Source: an archaeon
GTDB taxonomy: Archaea > Nanobdellota > Nanobdellia > SCGC-AAA011-G17 > GW2011-AR17
Length of the DNA stretch: 6,108 nt
Assembly (NCBI GenBank): GCA_023245755.1
Contig: JAHFJQ010000064.1
Coordinates: forward strand, 1 to 6,108
Direction of reading: 5' to 3'
A program made the translations under genes and the position numbers. The notes under the pieces are model-generated. The model made no database searches. It was not told the DNA's origin and saw only the letters and a program-made list of their open reading frames with translations. How positions within the stretch are numbered: position 1 is the stretch's first letter; each line of letters starts with the position of its first letter. This document shows positions 1 to 5,636 of this stretch, piece by piece.

Positions 1-1
1 T

Positions 2-778
2 ACTATTGGCGGTATGATTGCGATGAATACCTATGGCCTGGATACCTATTATGGAAGAATGGACCAATGGGTAGAAGAACTTGAAGTTCTGGATGGACAA
101 GGAAACAGAATCAAAGTTTCTGGTGCGCAATTAAAAGATTTTCTTGGCGCTGAAGGAACCACAGGTATTATTCTCCATGCTAAGCTCAAGTTACTTCCAG
201 AAGCTCGTGCAAAGACTGTTTCTATCTTTAAATTTAATACGATTACTTCCCTTATGGATAAGGCAGTTATCCTTGACAAAAGCCCAAATGTTATTGCCAT
301 TGAATACTTAGATGATTTTTGCTCTCATTACCTTTCTTTAGGACAATCTCTCCATTTACTTGTAGAGTACAGCAATGACTCTGGAGTTATTAAGGACCCT
401 GAAGAAATTGCAAAAATTGATGAATTAAAAGAAAAACTGCAACACATTCTTGTTAATAAAAAATATACGCAAAAGGAAGACCCAAAGATTTCTTTTGAAC
501 AGCACCCAAAATTCTTGCATTGGTGTCAGAAAAATGGTGTGCCGTGCTTTGGACATATGAAACTGCGTATTTTCCATCCTACTTTCCGTGAAGGGTCACC
601 TTTGCAACGAGAACTCAATCTCTTTGTTATGGGCTTACAGGGAGAAGTTGCTGGACAATATGGCATTGGAAGAAAAAGAAAACGATATGTTCCCTTAGAT
701 AGAAAAACGCGTCTCCAAACATTGAAAACAAAATATGATCCTCAAAAGATTCTCAATAGAGGCGTTCTTTTAGATTAG
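2..778 (+). CDS. FAD-linked oxidase/dehydrogenase (GlcD/D-lactate dehydrogenase-like), 5'-truncated by window edge
   Basis: The reading frame is open from the first base, so only the C-terminal 258 residues are visible. They begin inside the FAD-binding (PCMH-type) domain: TIGGMIAMNTYG matches the family's TxGGxIAxNxxG flavin loop, and GAEGTTGIILHAKLKLLP matches the GSEGTLGIIT...LLP segment that ends that domain. The rest is a shortened FAD-oxidase C-terminal domain ending in the usual YDPQKILNRG (compare FDPxxILNPG). This family oxidises 2-hydroxy acids such as D-lactate, glycolate or D-2-hydroxyglutarate by way of FAD. The metal site looks altered: the GHxGDGNxH motif is FGHMKLRIFH (two His kept, GDGN lost) and GEHGIG is GQYGIG. 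The substrate is therefore uncertain. No membrane segment is visible in this part. The TAG stop overlaps the stop codon of the convergent lipoprotein-like gene. Family assignment is firm; specific activity is not. Confidence 0.88.
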   Translation, partial: TIGGMIAMNTYGLDTYYGRMDQWVEELEVLDGQGNRIKVSGAQLKDFLGAEGTTGIILHAKLKLLPEARAKTVSIFKFNTITSLMDKAVILDKSPNVIAIEYLDDFCSHYLSLGQSLHLLVEYSNDSGVIKDPEEIAKIDELKEKLQHILVNKKYTQKEDPKISFEQHPKFLHWCQKNGVPCFGHMKLRIFHPTFREGSPLQRELNLFVMGLQGEVAGQYGIGRKRKRYVPLDRKTRLQTLKTKYDPQKILNRGVLLD

Positions 779-1065
779 TATTTTTGAATAGCACTCAAGC
801 AGTAATCTAATCGCTGAGGGATATAATCCCAGAGATCTAATTGACTCGCCTCAAGAATTAAATCTTTTCTTTCTACATATGGTTCTTCAGACATACGAAA
901 CTCTCCACTTTCAAACATTGCTAAGAGATCCTCACAACGTCCCTGTAAATCTAAATATACTTCCATTTGTGCTTTCGTATAGACTGGTTCTGGAGGAGGA
1001 AGGATAGTTGTAGGGGGCTTATGTACACAAGCTGTAAGAAGAAATGCTAACCCGAGATTGTTCAT
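775..1065 (-). CDS. small lipoprotein-like protein of unknown function
   Basis: A 96-residue product is read from ATG 1065. Its N-terminus is a short hydrophobic stretch, LGLAFLLTAC, ending in a lipobox-like L-T-A-C (Cys13). A proline-rich linker follows (HKPPTTILPPPEP), then about 70 polar, probably helical residues with two further cysteines (44, 89). This is the architecture of a secreted lipid-anchored protein, but no family is recognised. The start is ambiguous. ATG 1065 overlaps the glycosylase stop as ATGA and has AGGAG at 1080-1076, 10 nt upstream, which favours coupled translation. An upstream in-frame ATG at 1095 gives ten more residues including KIRR and K, the positive n-region a signal peptide normally needs, but it has no Shine-Dalgarno sequence and lies inside the glycosylase gene. 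It is the last gene of the aIF2-gamma operon, and its TAA overlaps the convergent oxidase stop. Confidence 0.6.
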   Translation of the reverse strand: MNNLGLAFLLTACVHKPPTTILPPPEPVYTKAQMEVYLDLQGRCEDLLAMFESGEFRMSEEPYVERKDLILEASQLDLWDYIPQRLDYCLSAIQKY

Positions 1066-1652
1066 TTTAAAATTTCTCCTGATTTTCTGGACCATAATAC
1101 AAAATCCAGTTCGTCCATACCGATACCTAATTCGTCAGAAAACTTTTTTAGCTTTTTTTCTAATAGGAGATAATTCTTTTTACTCATTGTTGGCCTTTTT
1201 TTTATGATGCCAAATTCTACCATTGCATTCAAAACATGTTTATCTAAAATAGCATAGCCACTATAGCCCATGTTTCGTAAAAAATGAGAACTTTCTTTAT
1301 ACCCAAAGCCCTTAATATTCTCAGCAAGATATTCCCTATCGTATTGTATAGGAACGTTTCTTGCGAAGAAAATATACTCTGCACGTCGATTATAGAATCG
1401 GCAACTCAACTGGTGTAATCTCTCTTTAATTTGCTGCTCTGAACCTGTAAAAATTACTTCGCCAACATTTTCCATGACTCTACTTGCCATACGTGAGGAA
1501 GTATTTGCAGCAAGAAGGCAGAAACATAACTCCTGAAATGCCTCTTTTTCATTACGTGTTTGTTTGAACTCTTCTAATCTTGCTTTAATTGCGAATTTGT
1601 TCTTTTCGTAATGCTGGTATAATTCGTTTAATTTCTTGGATGACTTGATCAA
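1062..1652 (-). CDS. ogg: archaeal 8-oxoguanine DNA glycosylase / AP lyase (OGG2 family)
   Basis: The 196-residue protein matches the archaeal OGG2 family of helix-hairpin-helix DNA repair enzymes, which excise 8-oxoguanine and then nick the abasic site by beta-elimination. Visible marks are the N-terminal ELCFCLLAANTSS segment (41-53), the hairpin KGFGYKESSHFLRNMGY (114-130) with the candidate Schiff-base Lys119, ILDKHVL with the catalytic Asp137, and a C-terminal Lys196 preceded by LWSRKSGEIL. In studied archaeal OGG2 enzymes the C-terminal lysine helps tell 8-oxoG from G, so the ability is probably retained. The start is TTG at 1652: the frame has a TAG at 1673-1671, and no other ATG, GTG or TTG occurs before Met55, which would remove the conserved N-terminal helices. 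The gene overlaps the kinase gene by 68 nt, with no clear Shine-Dalgarno sequence, so translational coupling is likely. Its stop overlaps the next start as ATGA. Confidence 0.9.
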   Translation of the reverse strand: MIKSSKKLNELYQHYEKNKFAIKARLEEFKQTRNEKEAFQELCFCLLAANTSSRMASRVMENVGEVIFTGSEQQIKERLHQLSCRFYNRRAEYIFFARNVPIQYDREYLAENIKGFGYKESSHFLRNMGYSGYAILDKHVLNAMVEFGIIKKRPTMSKKNYLLLEKKLKKFSDELGIGMDELDFVLWSRKSGEILK

Positions 1653-2136
1653 TAGAAAGGCCTGTGGTATCTATATAGGCATCATAATTTTCTCGATTAT
1701 CTGTATCAATATTGTATATGGTTACGTAACGTGTTCTTTCATCTTCTCTACGCTTAATGGTTTTATTTACAAACTCTTCTCTTCTTTGCGAATCCATTTC
1801 TTCTGCCTTAAGCTTTTTTAAGACTCTTCGCACCGTTTCTTCCTGGCTCACATCTAGAAATATATGTATTGCATCTGGAATGAAATGAAATGCTAAACGA
1901 CTATCAAAAATAAAATCATCTTGGGTTTTCCCAATATTTTCCATCCAAGCATCTACTTCTTCATCAAAGTCTCTAGAACGGATTTTTGTAAACTCTTCAA
2001 TAGTGTAGCCCTGCTGATTTGCAAGGCGGCGCATGTACTCTCCGGTAGAATAATACTTGATTTGAAACTCTTCTGCAAGTTTTTTTGCAACAGGAGATTT
2101 GCCTGATGCTGGAGGACCACAAAGAGCGATTTTCAT
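1585..2136 (-). CDS. cmk: cytidylate kinase-like NMP kinase (archaeal type)
   Basis: The 183-residue P-loop kinase has the length and layout of archaeal (d)CMP kinases, which transfer phosphate from ATP to CMP/dCMP in pyrimidine nucleotide synthesis in the cytosol. The Walker A loop is GPPASGKS (7-14). YYSTGEYMRRLA (28-39) and the central FIFDSRLAFHFIPDAIHIFLDV (75-96) are typical of the family's NMP-binding and core regions. The arginine-rich lid KRREDERTRYVTIYNID (128-144) is followed by the usual NYDAYIDT segment. Residue 15 after the loop is proline where threonine is usual, and residue 10 is alanine where glycine is common; neither removes the phosphate-binding Lys13 or Ser14. ATG 2136 is preceded by AGGAG with a four-base spacer, and that Shine-Dalgarno sequence overlaps the aIF2-gamma stop codon, so the two genes are one operon. 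A related adenylate-kinase-like specificity cannot be excluded. Confidence 0.85.
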   Translation of the reverse strand: MKIALCGPPASGKSPVAKKLAEEFQIKYYSTGEYMRRLANQQGYTIEEFTKIRSRDFDEEVDAWMENIGKTQDDFIFDSRLAFHFIPDAIHIFLDVSQEETVRRVLKKLKAEEMDSQRREEFVNKTIKRREDERTRYVTIYNIDTDNRENYDAYIDTTGLSIDQVIQEIKRIIPALRKEQIRN

Positions 2137-2138
2137 AA

Positions 2139-2143
2139 GACTC
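2139..2143 (-). promoter_or_regulatory. Shine-Dalgarno site of the cytidylate kinase gene
   Basis: The minus strand reads AGGAGTCTTATG across the end of aIF2-gamma, placing a strong ribosome binding site a few bases before ATG 2136 and partly against the preceding stop codon. This fixes the kinase start and indicates co-transcription with the initiation factor gene. Confidence 0.75.
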
Positions 2144-3454
2144 CTATTTCATAGAACAGTACCCAATTAATCTAAATCTATGCCCTACGAGACGGGATAC
2201 AGTAATTTTATCTGTCTTTTCTGCACAAACGGGAATTTTTAGACGAACAGTAAAGTGATTCTTTGAAATTTCAGTTACAAGACCTACTGTTGTTGAAGAA
2301 TTGACATTTAACATAAGGTTTTCCCCTTTCTTTACTGGATCTACTTGGAGTTCTTTTTCTGAACCTACTACTCTTTCTAAAAGATGAGGAACTAATTGTA
2401 ACTCCATGTATACTTCTGGAAGTTTGCCTACATGACCAACGACATTTCCAGAAAGAGAATCAGATTTTACTAGTGAGGGATCTAATGAAGTTAAGAGAGC
2501 AATGGATGCTCCAGGTTGCGCGCTTTTCAAGTCCTCATTTCCTGTTTTGATTTGCACAATAGATGCAGTTAATGGAACCCAAGAAACTTTTCCTTCTCTT
2601 TCGAGTTTTCTTCCTGGACGAATTTCAATTTTTTCTCCCACTTTCAAAATTCCTTGCTTTAATGCACCACCAAGAACACCACCAACGATTTTCATCATTT
2701 GCGCTCCCGGTTTGTTAATATCAAAACTTCGAGCAATAAACATAAGAGGATCTTTTTTGATATCTCTTTTTGGTGTGGGAAATTGCTCCTCTATTGTTTG
2801 TACTAAAAGATCGATGTTTACATTATTCTTTGCAGATATAGGAACAATCGGAGCATTCTCTGCGATACTTCCTTTTACAAATGCTTTTATCTGTTTATAA
2901 TTTTCTAAAGCGTCTTCTTCACTGACAAGATCAATTTTGTTTTGTACAATAATAATATTTTTTATACCACAAATTTGTAGAGCCATGAGATGTTCTTTTG
3001 TCTGTGGTTGTGGACACTGCTCATCTGCAGCAACTAAAAGTAAGGCTGCATCAACAATTGCAGAACCGGAAAGCATGGTTGCCATGAGAGTTTCGTGACC
3101 TGGAGCATCAACAAAGGAAACAGAACGAAGAAGTTTGGTTTTTGTCTCACAGTTTGGACATTTATCAGCCGTTCCATACGCTAGGGGACCTTTACATTTT
3201 TCACATTTGTAAAAAGATGCATTTGCATATCCCAGACGAATAGTAATTCCTCGTTTTACTTCCTCAGAATGTGTATCTGTCCACTTGCCAGATAATCTCT
3301 GAGTCATCGTGGTTTTTCCATGATCTACATGACCCACTAAGCCAATACTAATTTCTGGTTGCGAGCTTTTTTCCTGAATTTCTGGGGTACTTTCCGCTTT
3401 TGTTTCGGAAACTTTTCCCTTTGCTTCAACTGCTTTTGTTTTGGCTTTGGCCAT
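2144..3454 (-). CDS. eif2g: translation initiation factor aIF2 subunit gamma (GTPase)
   Basis: The 436-residue protein is the GTP-binding core of archaeal initiation factor 2, which delivers methionylated initiator tRNA to the small ribosomal subunit. GTPase motifs are all present: G1 GHVDHGKT (41-48), switch 1 with GITIRLGYA (69-77), G3 DAPGH (116-120), G4 NKID (172-175) and G5 SAK (207-209). The zinc knuckle typical of aIF2-gamma follows switch 1 (Cys84, Cys87, Cys99, Cys102). Two beta-barrel domains follow, ending in RLVGHRFRLIGY. The frame stays open to a GTG at 3520, but ATG 3454 is preferred: a TATA box centred near 3480 lies 26-27 nt upstream, as expected for a leaderless archaeal mRNA, and it would fall inside the longer version. 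The lysine/alanine/glutamate-rich N-terminal tail of about 35 residues is longer than in well-studied homologues. It is the first gene of a four-gene operon. Confidence 0.96.
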   Translation of the reverse strand: MAKAKTKAVEAKGKVSETKAESTPEIQEKSSQPEISIGLVGHVDHGKTTMTQRLSGKWTDTHSEEVKRGITIRLGYANASFYKCEKCKGPLAYGTADKCPNCETKTKLLRSVSFVDAPGHETLMATMLSGSAIVDAALLLVAADEQCPQPQTKEHLMALQICGIKNIIIVQNKIDLVSEEDALENYKQIKAFVKGSIAENAPIVPISAKNNVNIDLLVQTIEEQFPTPKRDIKKDPLMFIARSFDINKPGAQMMKIVGGVLGGALKQGILKVGEKIEIRPGRKLEREGKVSWVPLTASIVQIKTGNEDLKSAQPGASIALLTSLDPSLVKSDSLSGNVVGHVGKLPEVYMELQLVPHLLERVVGSEKELQVDPVKKGENLMLNVNSSTTVGLVTEISKNHFTVRLKIPVCAEKTDKITVSRLVGHRFRLIGYCSMK

Positions 3455-3475
3455 AGCAAGCACAAAATTTTGAGG

Positions 3476-3485
3476 GTTTATAAAT
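3476..3485 (-). promoter_or_regulatory. TATA box of the aIF2-gamma operon
   Basis: The minus strand reads ATTTATAAAC, centred 26-27 nt before ATG 3454. That is the normal distance from an archaeal TATA box to its transcription start, so the mRNA is predicted to be leaderless; no Shine-Dalgarno sequence precedes this ATG. The core TTTATAAA is a perfect palindrome and could also direct transcription to the right, starting near 3507. Confidence 0.65.
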
Positions 3486-3535
3486 CTATCCAGCAACGGA
3501 AAAGGAGAGAAATTTTGCACCTTTCTTTACAGAAA

Positions 3536-3545
3536 GCTTATAAGC
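3536..3545 (+). promoter_or_regulatory. palindromic TATA-like box upstream of the AAA+ gene
   Basis: GCTTATAAGC is a perfect 10-bp palindrome preceded by a purine-rich stretch (CAGAAA) that could serve as a BRE. Its centre is 31-32 nt from ATG 3572, the same distance as the similar AGCTTATAA box before S6e. If used, transcription would begin around 3566-3568 and leave almost no leader. That conflicts with the good Shine-Dalgarno sequence just upstream, so the alternative start from the TATA at 3477-3484 must be considered. Confidence 0.5.
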
Positions 3546-3557
3546 AAGAATTTTGCA

Positions 3558-3564
3558 AAGGAGA
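3558..3564 (+). promoter_or_regulatory. Shine-Dalgarno site of the AAA+ gene
   Basis: AAGGAGA lies seven bases before ATG 3572 and decides the start of the AAA+ reading frame. The same frame is open back to 3359, but that extension runs antisense through the start of aIF2-gamma and the divergent promoter and encodes an implausible Phe/Cys-rich sequence. Confidence 0.75.
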
Positions 3565-3571
3565 ACATACA

Positions 3572-5248
3572 ATGACAGACTTTACTCAATGGTTTGCAGC
3601 CCAGGAAAGAGGCTTAGTCAAAATTTTAGAAGGCATTTCTGGTGATACTGGCTTTCAGGTAACCCTTTCTAGACAAAGTACCCGCAGACCTGAAAATATT
3701 TCTCCTTATGTTCTTCCTGTAGATGTTCATGAAGGAAGAGTTGTTGCGCTTGTTGCTGTGGGTGATCATGCTGAGGAAGTTCCTATTGGCTTTACTTCTA
3801 AATTAAAAATGTGGGATAGAGGATATTACTCTTTCGATGTTCAAACAAATGGAACACTTAGAATAAACCCTACGAATAAACCTAGAGATAATGTTTTGTA
3901 TATCCCTTTAGAAACAAGTCCCTTTCAGTCTACAACTGGAGGAGTTGTATCACCACGTTTTCAAATTAAAGGAAGTCCACAAGAAAAGCCTCTATATCTT
4001 GTTACAGAAGGTGATGGAATTCTTGAAACGTATGGCATCGTAAGAGCGGGCTCTACATTTGCTCTTACTGATCAAGAGAGGCTTTCTGAAGGTCAAGAAC
4101 GAGGACTTCATGAATATATCACAAGAGTACGAAGAGGAAGATTACGAGAAGCTCTGCTTCTTACGGATACCAAAAGAGGATCTGGACTTGTAAGAGGAAT
4201 TTCTTGGGATAGCCCTCGAGAAATTGTGGGATACTTAGATACAATTCTTGTAGGACAGGCAGAAGCAAAAAAAGCTGCAGCAATTGCATTCTCTAATTAC
4301 CTGATCAGAAGAAGAACGGGAAACCGAGATATCAAAAAAGAAATGGTTCTGCTTATAGGGCCTACAGGATCTGGAAAGACTATGCTCTTTCAAACACTTT
4401 GCGAAGCATCAGGTCTTCCTTTTGTCGTTAATTCCCTTGCTGGAAAAAGTAGTGAAGGCTATGTTGGTTTCAATGCCTCTAGTTTGTTCAATGAACTTGT
4501 TAGTGGGACAGAAGAAGCTCCGTATGGGGTTGTTTTTCTTGATGAAATAGATAAGATTGCAAATAACGGCAGAGACTTCTTTGAACCTCGTCTTCAAAGA
4601 GAAGTAATGAATTGGATGAGTGGTGCACGTCTACGTGTCACTTTAGATGAAGAAAGAAAAAAAGAACGATTCTTACACACGGGCAATATGCTCTTTGTTG
4701 GAGCAGGAACTTTTGAAGATCAAGGATCTGGTTCTCTTGAAACTTTTGTTTCGCAGAGATTGACTCGAGAAAGAGCAAGAAATAGACCTGAACGAAGCTT
4801 AGATGCGCTTGATGCAAAAGACCTAATTTCTTATGGCTTTATTGGAGAGCTTGTATCGCGAATGAGCACACGTGTGGTTTTACCACGATTGACCCCAACC
4901 CAGATGGAACAAATTCTTCGTCAAGAAGAGAGCTCCCCTTTACGAGGATATAGGGCATTACTAGGAGAAAGAGGATATAGTTTGGACGTTGCAGAAGATG
5001 TCTTCGCTCTGGTTGTTTCTGCATGCAGTCCTGATACAGGTGCACGAGCATTAGACACGGTTTGTTCAGAGTTATTTAGAGAAGTATTGTATGACCCTAG
5101 AGCCTTTAGTACTGCTGGAAAAATTACTATTGATAGGGAACGGGCAAGAGAACTCCTTGAAGGAAAAAATACAAGTACTGCTACAGTGATAGGGATTGGT
5201 TCTGGTACTCCACATCTTACTGTTGTTGAAGCTGAAGAAGAAAAATAA
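3572..5248 (+). CDS. ClpX/HslU-like AAA+ ATPase with unrecognised N-terminal region
   Basis: The 558-residue protein has a C-terminal AAA+ module (about 214-535) resembling the unfoldases ClpX and HslU. It opens with a ClpX-like PREIVGYLDTILVGQAEAKK segment (215-234). Walker A is GPTGSGKT (263-270, Lys269). The pore loop is GYVG (296-299), the substrate-gripping tyrosine loop of ClpX and HslU. Walker B is VVFLDEIDKI (320-329), followed by a sensor-1 strand NMLFVGAGTF (372-381), an arginine-finger region DLISYGFIGELVSR (417-430) and sensor-2 GAR (490-492). The family hydrolyses ATP to unfold and thread proteins. Residues 1-210 are probably beta-rich, lack the ClpX four-cysteine zinc domain and match nothing I recognise. 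No IGF loop for ClpP, no HslU I-domain and no HslV-docking tail are visible; the protein ends in an acidic VVEAEEEK tail. It may act alone or with an unknown partner. It is monocistronic and divergent from aIF2-gamma. ATPase assignment is firm; role is unknown. Confidence 0.85.
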   Translation: MTDFTQWFAAQERGLVKILEGISGDTGFQVTLSRQSTRRPENISPYVLPVDVHEGRVVALVAVGDHAEEVPIGFTSKLKMWDRGYYSFDVQTNGTLRINPTNKPRDNVLYIPLETSPFQSTTGGVVSPRFQIKGSPQEKPLYLVTEGDGILETYGIVRAGSTFALTDQERLSEGQERGLHEYITRVRRGRLREALLLTDTKRGSGLVRGISWDSPREIVGYLDTILVGQAEAKKAAAIAFSNYLIRRRTGNRDIKKEMVLLIGPTGSGKTMLFQTLCEASGLPFVVNSLAGKSSEGYVGFNASSLFNELVSGTEEAPYGVVFLDEIDKIANNGRDFFEPRLQREVMNWMSGARLRVTLDEERKKERFLHTGNMLFVGAGTFEDQGSGSLETFVSQRLTRERARNRPERSLDALDAKDLISYGFIGELVSRMSTRVVLPRLTPTQMEQILRQEESSPLRGYRALLGERGYSLDVAEDVFALVVSACSPDTGARALDTVCSELFREVLYDPRAFSTAGKITIDRERARELLEGKNTSTATVIGIGSGTPHLTVVEAEEEK

Positions 5249-5314
5249 TTTTAAACTATTATAGATTTATTGGAAAATGAGCGCAAAATCCCTAGAGAAA
5301 ACTACAACATGCGT
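5249..5314 (-). terminator. convergent intergenic gap with T-tracts, possible archaeal terminator
   Basis: This 66-bp gap separates the end of the AAA+ gene from the end of the unknown 94-residue gene. On the minus strand it carries three T4 tracts (at 5301-5298, 5288-5285 and 5277-5274) spaced 11-13 bases apart; on the plus strand it begins with TTTT soon after the stop. Archaeal RNA polymerase stops at U-rich tracts, so termination in both directions is plausible. No clear hairpin was seen. Confidence 0.3.
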
Positions 5315-5599
5315 TTATTCTTGTTTTCCCGTCACGTAAATATGGTCATTGTGTTCTTCCACTTCGATTTCTTTGAGGTCGTTAATCACAATGTCATTTC
5401 CAGGTAAAAGATAGTCTATGTTTAAACCTTTCACTACTACTTTGTGTATTTTTTCAAACTCTAAAACTTCTTTTGGACCCTTTACACTTAAGTGAGGGTT
5501 ATTTTCATCGAATAAACTTATGAAGCATGGCCTGCGATTAAAGTCATCATCATAGCCCTTTTTTCTGGCTATAAGAACACTTTTGGTTTTGTACTTCAT
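5315..5599 (-). CDS. hypothetical protein of 94 residues in the S6e operon
   Basis: I do not recognise this protein. It starts at ATG 5599, seven bases after a strong GGAGG (5611-5607), and lies 37 bp downstream of the S6e stop, so it is very probably co-transcribed with S6e. The N-terminus is basic (MKYKTKSVLIARKKGY), followed by an acidic patch DDD at 17-19. The rest alternates hydrophobic and charged residues in a way that suggests beta-strands (for example HKVVVKGL, NDIVINDL and HIYVTG). There is no signal peptide, membrane segment, cysteine pair or obvious catalytic motif; only one cysteine is present (Cys25). Size and context would fit a small ribosome- or RNA-associated protein, but that is inference from position only. 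The strong ribosome binding site and intact frame make it a credible real gene. Confidence 0.75.
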   Translation of the reverse strand: MKYKTKSVLIARKKGYDDDFNRRPCFISLFDENNPHLSVKGPKEVLEFEKIHKVVVKGLNIDYLLPGNDIVINDLKEIEVEEHNDHIYVTGKQE

Positions 5600-5606
5600 G
5601 TTTTTT

Positions 5607-5611
5607 CCTCC
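5607..5611 (-). promoter_or_regulatory. Shine-Dalgarno site of the 94-residue gene
   Basis: GGAGG on the minus strand is separated by seven bases from ATG 5599. It is among the strongest ribosome binding sites in the window, supports translation of this unrecognised gene and fixes its start. Confidence 0.75.
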
Positions 5612-5636
5612 AAAGGAGCAGGATAAAGTACGGCGT

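Noticed and set aside
1636..2106. Two 61-codon + strand frames (1636-1821 and 1921-2106)
   Set aside because: Antisense to the cytidylate kinase gene, rich in Ile/Phe/Cys as expected from reversed AT-rich coding DNA, with no support.
2502..2900. 132-codon open frame on the + strand
   Set aside because: It is fully antisense to the conserved aIF2-gamma gene, with no ribosome binding site or recognisable protein; a shadow frame.
3463..3472. CAAAATTTTG palindrome as a stand-alone operator
   Set aside because: Short AT palindromes are frequent in this composition; kept only as part of the wider promoter observation.
3455..3520. GTG-initiated extension of aIF2-gamma by 22 residues
   Set aside because: The TATA box at 3476-3485 would lie inside it, and ATG 3454 sits at the right distance for a leaderless transcript.
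3359..3571. 71-residue N-terminal extension of the AAA+ reading frame
   Set aside because: It runs antisense through the start of aIF2-gamma and the divergent promoter, encodes a Phe/Cys-rich sequence that fits no domain, and the Shine-Dalgarno site just before ATG 3572 marks the real start.
4839..5051. 70-codon minus-strand frame inside the AAA+ gene
   Set aside because: It lies antisense to the conserved arginine-finger to sensor-2 region of the ATPase and resembles no protein.
5277..5340. 20-codon + strand ORF in the convergent gap
   Set aside because: No ribosome binding site, it runs into the opposing gene, and its length is within chance expectation.
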